Shown piece by piece: positions 1 through 5,639 of a DNA stretch of 5,639 bases (position 1 is the stretch's first letter; the number at the start of each line of letters is the position of its first letter). The stretch covers positions 1 through 5,639 of the forward strand of contig DDBO01000215.1 of the NCBI GenBank assembly GCA_002332755.1. The letters are read 5' to 3'. Source of the DNA: Bacteroidales bacterium UBA2030 (GTDB lineage: Bacteria; Bacteroidota; Bacteroidia; Bacteroidales; TTA-H9). The position numbers and the translations under genes were made by a program. A model generated the notes under the pieces. That model had not been told where the DNA came from. It searched no databases and worked only from the letters and a program-made list of their open reading frames with translations.

Positions 1-1
1 C

Positions 2-1099
2 GAGCCCACCAACCACCTGGATGCCGAAAGCATAGAATGGCTGGAGCACCACCTGCAAAACTATAAGGGCACGGTCATCGCCGTTACCCACGACCGTTAT
101 TTTCTCGACAACGTGGCCGGATGGATACTGGAACTCGACCGGGGAGAAGGCATACCCTGGAAAGGTAATTATTCCTCATGGCTGGAACAAAAGACCCAAC
201 GGCTGGCCATGGAAGAAAAAGCCGAAAGCAGGCGACGCAAGACCCTGGAGCGGGAGCTCGAATGGGTACGCATGGCCCCCCGCGCTCGTCAGGCAAAATC
301 GAAAGCCAGGCTCAATGCTTATGAAAAATTAATGAGTGAGGATGTGGCTCAGAAAGAAGAAAAACTCGAAATTTATATCCCCAATGGTCCACGGCTGGGC
401 AATAAGGTAATTGAAGCTCATCATGTGGCCAAAGCTTACGGCGATAAACTGCTTTTTGAAGACCTGAACTTTTCTCTCCCACCCGCAGGTATTGTGGGTG
501 TGATTGGGCCTAACGGTGCAGGAAAAACCACGCTTTTCAGGCTCATCATGGGCCATGAAAAGCCCGACAAAGGAGAGTTTATTGTTGGTGAAACTGTCAA
601 GCTGGCCTACGTTGACCAGGCTCACACACGGATTGACCCCGAAAAATCGGTGTTTGAAGTGGTTTCGGAAGGCAATGAACAGTTTTATCTAGGCGGCAGG
701 CTGGTGAATGCCCGGGCATATCTGGCCAGGTTCAATTTTACCGGCGCCGACCAGGGGAAAAAATGCGGAGTACTTTCCGGAGGTGAGCGAAACCGTCTGC
801 ATCTGGCCCTGACCCTCAGAAGCGAGGCCAACGTTCTACTGCTCGACGAGCCCACCAACGACATCGACGTAAACACCTTGCGTGCACTGGAAGAAGGGCT
901 GCTCAATTTTGCAGGATGCGCCGTCATCATTTCGCACGACCGGTGGTTTCTCGACAGGGTAGCCACCCACATTCTGGCCTTTGAAGGTGATTCTCAGGTT
1001 TATTTCTTTGAAGGCACCTACAGCGAATACGAGGAAAACCGTCGCAAACGACTGGGCGAAGATACCCCTCACCGCATCCGCTATAAAAAACTCATTTGA
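2..1099 (+). CDS. ettA: Energy-dependent translational throttle protein EttA (ABC-F ATPase), 5'-truncated by window edge
   Basis: This is the C-terminal 365 residues of an ABC-F protein with two ATPase domains; E. coli EttA is 555 residues, so roughly 190 are missing at the left edge. The reading frame is open from base 2 and begins inside the Walker B of ABC domain 1 (EPTNHLD), followed by its switch histidine (VTHDRYFLD, fragment residues 28-36). Next comes the inter-domain linker (about 50-110), charged and helical, with the EttA-like GIPWKGNYSSWLEQK and ELEWVR segments. Domain 2 has Walker A GPNGAGKTT (169-177), signature LSGGERNR (258-265), Walker B LLLDEPTND (279-287) and switch ISHDRWFLD (310-318). 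The tail FFEGTYSEYEENRRKRLG is typical of EttA rather than Uup or other ABC-F proteins. By family knowledge EttA binds the ribosomal E site and gates the first elongation steps according to ATP/ADP level; it is cytosolic and not a transporter. No catalytic residue appears lost. The true start lies outside the window; the first GTG inside (113) is an internal valine codon, not a start. Confidence 0.95.
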   Translation, partial: EPTNHLDAESIEWLEHHLQNYKGTVIAVTHDRYFLDNVAGWILELDRGEGIPWKGNYSSWLEQKTQRLAMEEKAESRRRKTLERELEWVRMAPRARQAKSKARLNAYEKLMSEDVAQKEEKLEIYIPNGPRLGNKVIEAHHVAKAYGDKLLFEDLNFSLPPAGIVGVIGPNGAGKTTLFRLIMGHEKPDKGEFIVGETVKLAYVDQAHTRIDPEKSVFEVVSEGNEQFYLGGRLVNARAYLARFNFTGADQGKKCGVLSGGERNRLHLALTLRSEANVLLLDEPTNDIDVNTLRALEEGLLNFAGCAVIISHDRWFLDRVATHILAFEGDSQVYFFEGTYSEYEENRRKRLGEDTPHRIRYKKLI

Positions 1100-1107
1100 A
1101 TCAGGGT

Positions 1108-1824
1108 ATGAAAACTACCCTGCTTAGGAATTTTCAGCAAATGCTTAAGGCTGAACCTTCATGGTTTGGCCTTATGGTTTTATTTGGCTCCATGCCCGCC
1201 ATCGTTTCATCCTCACTCGTCATACTGTTTTACAACAAAATATCTCTCATAGCCGGGCATCCTGTTTATACGCTTTTATTCTATGCCGCTGCAGCTTTTA
1301 CCATGTTTCTGGGACTCACCCCTACCACTTTTATTGCTGTGATTTCAGGTTATGCTTTCGGGTGGAAAGGCCTGGGTTTGATGATGATTGCCTATCCGGC
1401 GGCTGCCCTCATGGGACTGCAGTTTGGGAAATGGGTCAACCGACGGGCAACAGGCTCCAAAGGATTTGTACACCCGGGACTTGCCAGATTTTTTGAAGCT
1501 TTGGGAGAACAACAATTTCTGTTGTTTTTCTTTTGCAGGATCTCACCGGTTCTTCCTTTTGCTATGACCAATGTAGCACTGAGTCGTATGAAAGTTAAGC
1601 TCCTCCCCTATCTGACGGGTACAATGGTGGGCATGTTCCCCCGTACCCTTCTTTTTTTCCTGGCAGGCACGCAAACCCGCGACCTGGTAGCCTTCCTTCA
1701 GAATCCATCATACGGGCAGCTACATCAACTGATCATTCCTGTCTTTATCCTTATCTCTATCGTCGGGCTGGCAATGCTTTTCAATAAGGCCATGAATAGA
1801 CTTAGCCGGAAATATGTTTCATAA
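1108..1824 (+). CDS. TVP38/TMEM64-family (VTT / SNARE-associated domain) integral membrane protein
   Basis: The protein has 238 residues and is strongly hydrophobic. Likely membrane segments are about 20-42, 54-80, 84-106, 136-156, 165-188 and 207-226. The family pattern is visible: GLTPTTFIAVISGYAFGWKG (about 69-88), then FFFCRISPVLPFAMTNVALSRMK (about 140-162), whose R-x-SPVLPF core corresponds to the arginine/proline re-entrant loop of VTT proteins, then the GTMVGMFPRT loop (171-180). There is no cleavable signal peptide; the N-terminus is short and basic. The domain is shared with bacterial DedA proteins and eukaryotic TMEM64/TMEM41B/VMP1, where lipid scrambling or lipid-carrier transport has been shown or proposed; the substrate here cannot be told from sequence. 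I chose ATG 1108, 8 bp after the ettA stop. A TTG at 1096 overlaps that stop (TTGA) and would add four residues (MNQG); either start implies cotranscription with ettA. The next gene follows a 41-bp gap. Confidence 0.85.
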   Translation: MKTTLLRNFQQMLKAEPSWFGLMVLFGSMPAIVSSSLVILFYNKISLIAGHPVYTLLFYAAAAFTMFLGLTPTTFIAVISGYAFGWKGLGLMMIAYPAAALMGLQFGKWVNRRATGSKGFVHPGLARFFEALGEQQFLLFFFCRISPVLPFAMTNVALSRMKVKLLPYLTGTMVGMFPRTLLFFLAGTQTRDLVAFLQNPSYGQLHQLIIPVFILISIVGLAMLFNKAMNRLSRKYVS

Positions 1825-1837
1825 TCTGTTACCTGCC

Positions 1838-1845
1838 TAAATTTG
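1838..1845 (+). promoter_or_regulatory. Candidate Bacteroidota-type -7 promoter element (TAAATTTG) upstream of the rlmL-like gene
   Basis: TAAATTTG matches the Bacteroidota sigma-ABfr -7 consensus TAnnTTTG exactly and lies in the only intergenic gap between genes in this window. Transcription would begin around 1851-1854, leaving a leader of only about 12-15 nt before the GTG start at 1866. The -33 element is weak: the best candidate is GTTTC at 1816-1820, inside the end of the upstream gene and slightly too close (17 bp between elements). It would drive the methyltransferase gene and priA. An 8-base match in AT-rich sequence can occur by chance, so this is tentative. Confidence 0.4.
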
Positions 1846-1865
1846 TTTTTCCTAAAATATAAACC

Positions 1866-3053
1866 GTGATACCATCACCCATACGTCCATTGGTTGCGAA
1901 AACCCTTGCAGGACTGGAAGATTTGCTGGCTGCCGAACTCGAAGTCATGGGAGCAACCCAAATTCAGAAACTCACCCGGGCTGTTGCCTTCACCGGCGAC
2001 AAAGCCTTGATTTATCGAGCCAATTATCTCAGCCGATACGCCATTAAAATTTTGATTCCCCTCACCGAATTTGAAGCCGACACGGTTGAAGAACTCTACG
2101 AAGGAGTTAAAAGATATGATTGGGATAACCTGATGACTTTCCGCGACACCTTTGTTGTAGAATCGGTGCTGGTGAACGCTCCCTTCGACCATTCCCATTA
2201 TATTTCGCTGAAAGTAAAAGATGCTGTAGCCGATTGGTTTAAAGAAAAATACCATCGCAGGCCCAGTGTAAGTAAAGACAATGCCGATATTCACCTGAGC
2301 CTTTATGTCAACCGTAATCAATGCACCCTGTATCTCGACAGCAGCGGAGAGCCCTTATTTAAAAGGGGCTACAGGGTGGCAGTCGGGGAAGCTCCCATCA
2401 GCGAAGTGTTGGCTGCCGGTCTTATTGGACTTACGGGATGGAAAGGGGAGGTAAATTTTGTTGATCCTTTTTGTGGAAGCGGAACTCTCTTGATTGAGGC
2501 TGCCATGCTGGCCCAGAATATTCCGGCCGGACAATACAGGAATCATTTTGGTTTTATGCGATGGCGCGACTTCGACCGAATGCTGTGGGAAGACATTAAA
2601 AGCGATGCCCGAAAAAGAAAAAAAGAACAGGAAGTAGAAATCTTAGGCAGCGATATTGATGAAGGTGCCTTGCTCAATGCCCGGAAAAATATCCGCCGGG
2701 CAGGCCTCGACAGAGATATTACCCTTCAACGTGCCGATTTCCGGCAAACCTCCTTCGACGGGCCGGGCGTTATGGTATGTAATCCACCCTACGGCGAACG
2801 ACTTAAACCCAACGATATAGTGGCCCTTTATAAATCTATAGGCGATACACTCAAACATCATTACAAGAGTTTTGATGCATGGATCATCTCCTCCGATTTT
2901 CACGCCTTCAAGCATATTGGCCTTAAACCCAAACCCAAACTAACGCTCTTCAACGGCCCTCTGGAATGTCGCTTTGCCCGGTTCGAGATTTATGAGGGAA
3001 GCAGAAGAAACCGTTACCAAAATTCCGAGCCAGAAAATTCCGACGAAGTGTAA
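1866..3053 (+). CDS. rlmL: THUMP-domain class I SAM-dependent RNA methyltransferase, RlmL N-terminal-half type (putative 23S rRNA guanine-N2 methyltransferase)
   Basis: The product has 395 residues. An N-terminal ferredoxin-like part and THUMP RNA-binding domain occupy about 5-165, ending in the conserved LYLDSSGEPLFKRGYR (155-170). A Rossmann-fold methyltransferase follows: SAM-binding motif I DPFCGSGT (200-207), acidic motif II GSDID (261-265) with the NARKNI helix, and the catalytic NPPYGERL (306-313), the N/D-PP-Y motif of base-amino methyltransferases. The end LFNGPLECRFARFEIY (361-376) is also family-typical. In E. coli this unit makes m2G2445 in 23S rRNA and is fused to RlmK (m7G2069); here the RlmK half is absent, as in the shorter single-domain relatives such as B. 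subtilis YpsC. The target position is therefore inferred, and the symbol is by analogy. The start is GTG 1866: an in-frame TAA at 1860-1862 rules out anything earlier, and the next in-frame ATG (residue 28) would cut into the conserved N-terminus. The last 15 residues are polar and likely disordered. priA follows after 11 bp. Confidence 0.88.
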   Translation: MIPSPIRPLVAKTLAGLEDLLAAELEVMGATQIQKLTRAVAFTGDKALIYRANYLSRYAIKILIPLTEFEADTVEELYEGVKRYDWDNLMTFRDTFVVESVLVNAPFDHSHYISLKVKDAVADWFKEKYHRRPSVSKDNADIHLSLYVNRNQCTLYLDSSGEPLFKRGYRVAVGEAPISEVLAAGLIGLTGWKGEVNFVDPFCGSGTLLIEAAMLAQNIPAGQYRNHFGFMRWRDFDRMLWEDIKSDARKRKKEQEVEILGSDIDEGALLNARKNIRRAGLDRDITLQRADFRQTSFDGPGVMVCNPPYGERLKPNDIVALYKSIGDTLKHHYKSFDAWIISSDFHAFKHIGLKPKPKLTLFNGPLECRFARFEIYEGSRRNRYQNSEPENSDEV

Positions 3054-3064
3054 AAATCTTTCCC

Positions 3065-5542
3065 ATGACCGAACGACGCACTTTTTTTGCGGATGTGTTG
3101 TTGCCTCTGAGCGTGGAGGGGTATTTTACGTATCGAATACCTCACGAAATGGTCGAGGAGGTGGCTCCGGGAAAAAGAGTTGTGGTTCAGTTTGGCCGAC
3201 AAAAAATTTACACTGCTCTTGTGCGACGGGTGCACGAAAACATACCCCAGGGTTATACTCCCAAATACATATTGGCCGTAATCGATCCTCATCCGCTAAT
3301 ACAGGAAGAGCATTTCAGGTTTTGGGAATGGTTGGCCTCGTATTACATGTGCACAGCGGGTGAAGTGATGAATGCAGCATTGCCTGCTGCGCTTCGTTTG
3401 GCCAGCGAAACACGCATCGTGCTCAATCCTTCGTTTAACCGCGATTACAATCAACTGAGTGAAAAAGAAGCCCTGGTGGCCGAAGCCTGCGAGTTGCACA
3501 ATGAAATTACCCTCAACGAAGCCGGACGTATCAGTGGACTGGCCAATCCCATAGCCCTCGTAAAAAGATTGATTGATAAAGGCGTGGTTTTAATTTACGA
3601 AGAACTGGAAAATCGGTTTACACCCAGGGAAGTAACCATGCTAAGCATAAGTCCTGAATTTCAGAACGAGCACAAATTAAATGCTGTATTTAATCATCTC
3701 GAGAAAAAAGCACCCCGCCAAAGCGATGCCTTAATGGTATTTCTAAGCCTGACCGGAGGAGAAGGCAGCATCAGCCGCAGCAAGCTTACCAAGGCACTTA
3801 AAGGCAACAGCGCCGGCTTGGAAGGATTGCTGAAAAAGAACATTCTGCAGGCCGAAAAACGAATTATCAGCCGTTTTGAAGATGAAGTACAGGAAGAACC
3901 CTCAACCGTTAACCTGTCCCCTTTACAGGAAGAAACCCTTGTAAACATTCATAAGCAGCTGGAAGAAAAACAGACACTATTGCTTCATGGGGTGACTTCA
4001 AGCGGGAAAACGGAAATATACATCCGGCTGATGCAGGAAGTGGTAGCGTCAGGCGGACAGGTACTTTATCTTCTGCCCGAAATAGCACTTACCGGACAAA
4101 TCATTCGCAGACTTAAAAAATATTTTGGTGAAAAGGTTGGTGTATATCACTCGCGCTACAACGAAAGAGAAAGGGCGGAGGTGTGGAACAGGGTTTCGGC
4201 TCAACCCCTTTTCGATTTCGAGAGGTTTTCCATCGTTGCCGGCGCCAGGTCGGCCCTATTTCTGCCTTTTAGTCAGCTCAGGCTGATCATTGTCGACGAA
4301 GAGCACGACTCTTCCTTCTATCAAATGAGTCCGGCTCCACGCTACCATGCCCGCGATGCTGCCATATACCTGGCTCATCTTACAGGTGCCAGGGTAATAT
4401 TGGGTTCGGCCACCCCTTCTTTAGAAAGCTACAACAATGCCCAAAATGGTAAATATGGATTTGTGGCGCTGAAGACACGGTTTGGCGATATCCAATTGCC
4501 TAAAATTGAGTTAATAAACCTGGCCACCGAAAGAAAAGAAAACCGTTTAAAATCTATTTTCTCAGAACGTTTGCTGCAACTAACGACTGAAGCTCTGAAC
4601 AACAACGAACAGGTGATCATGTTCCAGAACCGCAGAGGGTATGCCCCGCGCATAGAATGCAACAAATGTTACTGGATTCCCTCGTGCCGGCATTGCGATG
4701 TTTCGATGGTGTATCACTTAAGTTCTAATCTCCTTAAATGCCACTATTGTGGGTATTCCACCCCTGTACCCTCTGAATGCCCGGTGTGCCATAATACCGG
4801 CTTGCAGATGAAAAGTTTTGGGACAGAACGAATTGAAGATGAATTGGCCATCTTTTTCCCTGAAGCCCATATTGCCCGCCTCGACCTGGATGCGGTGAAA
4901 AACAAAAATGCCCATGACCATATCATACGGCAATTCGAAGACCGGGAAATCGATATCCTGGTGGGCACACAAATGGTAACCAAAGGTCTCGACTTCGACC
5001 ATGTTTCGGTGGTGGGTATCCTCCATGCCGATTCTCTTCTGGCCCACCCCGACTTTAGGGCATTCGAAAGAGCCTATCAACTCATGGCGCAGGTAAGCGG
5101 CAGGGCCGGACGAAGAAACAAACAAGGGACGGTTATCATTCAGGCCAATAACCCTGAACACCCGGCCATTCGCTATGTAGTTGATAACGACTATGAAGGG
5201 ATGTATATGCACCAAATGAATGAGCGCAGAAAGTATAACTACCCGCCCTATTCGCGACTCATTCTCATTGAAATGAAACATCCCGAAAAAGAAATTGTAG
5301 AAAAAGCCTCGGAAGAGTTGGGGAAACTCTTAAAAACAGAATTGAAAGATAAGGTGCTTGGTCCGGAGGCTCCGCCGGTGTCGAGGATACGGGGACAATA
5401 CATACGGCAAATCATGCTAAAACTTGATAAATCAGGCAACATGGCTCAAATAAAAACCTTTATAAAAGAGACCCTCAAAGGAGTCATGAAAAACAAAGCC
5501 TACGCACGGGTACAGACCACCCTCTTCGTCGATCCGGCCTGA
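3065..5542 (+). CDS. priA: Primosomal protein N' (replication restart DNA helicase PriA)
   Basis: PriA recognises abandoned replication forks and D-loops, unwinds DNA 3'-5' and starts reloading of the replicative helicase. This 825-residue protein is complete. The N-terminal 3'-end/DNA-binding domain is about 5-110 (FADVLLPLSVEGYFTYRIP), followed by a winged-helix and linker region (about 130-280). Helicase motifs: Walker A GVTSSGKT (309-316), LLPEIALTGQ (336-345), DEEH box (411-414), GSATPS (447-452), FQNRRGYAP (520-528), GTQMVTKGLDF (634-644) and QVSGRAGR (676-683). Between the helicase lobes is the cysteine-rich region with all eight zinc ligands: C532, C535, C541, C544, C559, C562, C572, C575. 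The C-terminal domain (about 725-825) contains YPPYSRL and GPEAPPVSRIRGQYIRQIML. E. coli PriA is 732 residues with its Walker lysine at 230; here that lysine is K315, so nearly all the extra length is N-terminal to the motor. The ATG at 3065 fits the family N-terminus; it has no Shine-Dalgarno sequence but an A-rich leader. It is probably cotranscribed with the methyltransferase gene 11 bp upstream. Confidence 0.97.
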   Translation: MTERRTFFADVLLPLSVEGYFTYRIPHEMVEEVAPGKRVVVQFGRQKIYTALVRRVHENIPQGYTPKYILAVIDPHPLIQEEHFRFWEWLASYYMCTAGEVMNAALPAALRLASETRIVLNPSFNRDYNQLSEKEALVAEACELHNEITLNEAGRISGLANPIALVKRLIDKGVVLIYEELENRFTPREVTMLSISPEFQNEHKLNAVFNHLEKKAPRQSDALMVFLSLTGGEGSISRSKLTKALKGNSAGLEGLLKKNILQAEKRIISRFEDEVQEEPSTVNLSPLQEETLVNIHKQLEEKQTLLLHGVTSSGKTEIYIRLMQEVVASGGQVLYLLPEIALTGQIIRRLKKYFGEKVGVYHSRYNERERAEVWNRVSAQPLFDFERFSIVAGARSALFLPFSQLRLIIVDEEHDSSFYQMSPAPRYHARDAAIYLAHLTGARVILGSATPSLESYNNAQNGKYGFVALKTRFGDIQLPKIELINLATERKENRLKSIFSERLLQLTTEALNNNEQVIMFQNRRGYAPRIECNKCYWIPSCRHCDVSMVYHLSSNLLKCHYCGYSTPVPSECPVCHNTGLQMKSFGTERIEDELAIFFPEAHIARLDLDAVKNKNAHDHIIRQFEDREIDILVGTQMVTKGLDFDHVSVVGILHADSLLAHPDFRAFERAYQLMAQVSGRAGRRNKQGTVIIQANNPEHPAIRYVVDNDYEGMYMHQMNERRKYNYPPYSRLILIEMKHPEKEIVEKASEELGKLLKTELKDKVLGPEAPPVSRIRGQYIRQIMLKLDKSGNMAQIKTFIKETLKGVMKNKAYARVQTTLFVDPA

Positions 5543-5570
5543 AAAAGCAATCCCGGAGAAGCAATATTAT

Positions 5571-5630
5571 AGCCACTCATTCACGAACAATACTTTCTGA
5601 CATTCGTTTTTCATTCGCGCATTCGTGGCT
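5571..5630. repeat. Imperfect inverted repeat (attcgtggc-type palindrome) downstream of priA
   Basis: Arms 5571-5587 (agccactcattcacgaa) and 5614-5630 (ttcgcgcattcgtggct) pair at 13 of 17 positions, with uninterrupted outer (6 bp) and inner (4 bp) ends and a 26-nt centre that contains a further 'cattcgt' (5601-5607). The right arm resembles the 'attcgcgcattcgtggc'-like phrase that I recall recurring between genes of Bacteroidota genomes, which suggests a decayed copy of a dispersed palindromic element. In RNA it could fold 28 nt after the priA stop and end in a short T run at the window edge, so a terminator or 3'-end role is possible, but the large loop and mismatches make it a poor intrinsic terminator. 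No open reading frame is evident in the 97-bp tail 5543-5639. Confidence 0.5.
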
Positions 5631-5639
5631 TAAGCTTTT

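Noticed and set aside
1..964. Near-identical segments at 1-13 and 847-859, and at 89-118 and 935-964, looking like a direct repeat
   Set aside because: These are the Walker B (DEPTN) and switch (HDR-FLD) motifs of the two ABC domains of EttA. The similarity reflects the ancient domain duplication, not a DNA repeat element.
1161..1496. Plus-strand open frame (111 residues) inside the VTT gene
   Set aside because: It is out of frame with a clear membrane protein; its Cys/His/Phe-rich translation is typical of a shifted reading of hydrophobic codons.
1875..2321. Minus-strand open frame (148 residues) opposite the methyltransferase gene
   Set aside because: It is antisense to the THUMP region, resembles no known family, and is a shadow of codon bias in the real gene.
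2924..2941. Short tandem aaaccc-type repeat
   Set aside because: It encodes the Lys-Pro-Lys-Pro-Lys stretch of the methyltransferase (residues 354-358); three units only, with no sign of expansion.
2974..3363. Plus-strand open frame (129 residues) spanning the methyltransferase-priA junction
   Set aside because: It overlaps both real genes in another frame, and its translation is a low-quality mix rich in Gly, Ser, Cys and Arg with no domain.
4718..5281. Long minus-strand open frame (187 residues) opposite priA
   Set aside because: It lies wholly antisense to the conserved zinc-finger and helicase motifs of PriA, has no recognisable domain, and has a composition explained by the complementary codons. 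I see no promoter or start context for it.
5543..5570. Possible intrinsic terminator immediately after the priA stop
   Set aside because: No GC-rich stem followed by a T run is present here; the only notable feature is the word agcaat occurring twice.

Overview
The window looks like ordinary core-genome sequence from a member of the Bacteroidota (Bacteroidetes). Three things suggest this: the protein sequences read like that phylum's versions (for example PriA with GVTSSGKT as its Walker A), the gene starts have no Shine-Dalgarno-type sequence, and the only promoter-like element matches the Bacteroidota -7 consensus TAnnTTTG. Genus or species cannot be named from the sequence alone.

All four genes are on the + strand and tightly packed. 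From left to right: (1) the 3' two-thirds of ettA, an ABC-F translation factor that enters from the left edge (2-1099); (2) a TVP38/TMEM64-type (VTT/SNARE-associated) integral membrane protein at 1108-1824, whose first possible start codon overlaps the ettA stop; (3) a 41-bp gap holding a candidate promoter; (4) a THUMP-domain rRNA guanine-N2 methyltransferase of the RlmL N-terminal-half type at 1866-3053, with a GTG start; (5) priA, the replication-restart helicase, at 3065-5542, only 11 bp further on; (6) 97 bp of non-coding tail containing an imperfect inverted repeat built around 'attcgtggc', cut close to the window edge.

The layout suggests two transcription units: ettA with the VTT gene, then rlmL with priA. 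Functionally the window is mostly housekeeping information processing: ribosome gating (EttA), rRNA modification (RlmL-like) and restart of stalled replication forks (PriA), plus one membrane protein of uncertain substrate. I found no mobile element, CRISPR array, RNA gene or defence-type locus, and no convincing evidence of a previously undescribed system. The points most worth a second look are the terminal inverted repeat and the candidate promoter that splits the two gene pairs.
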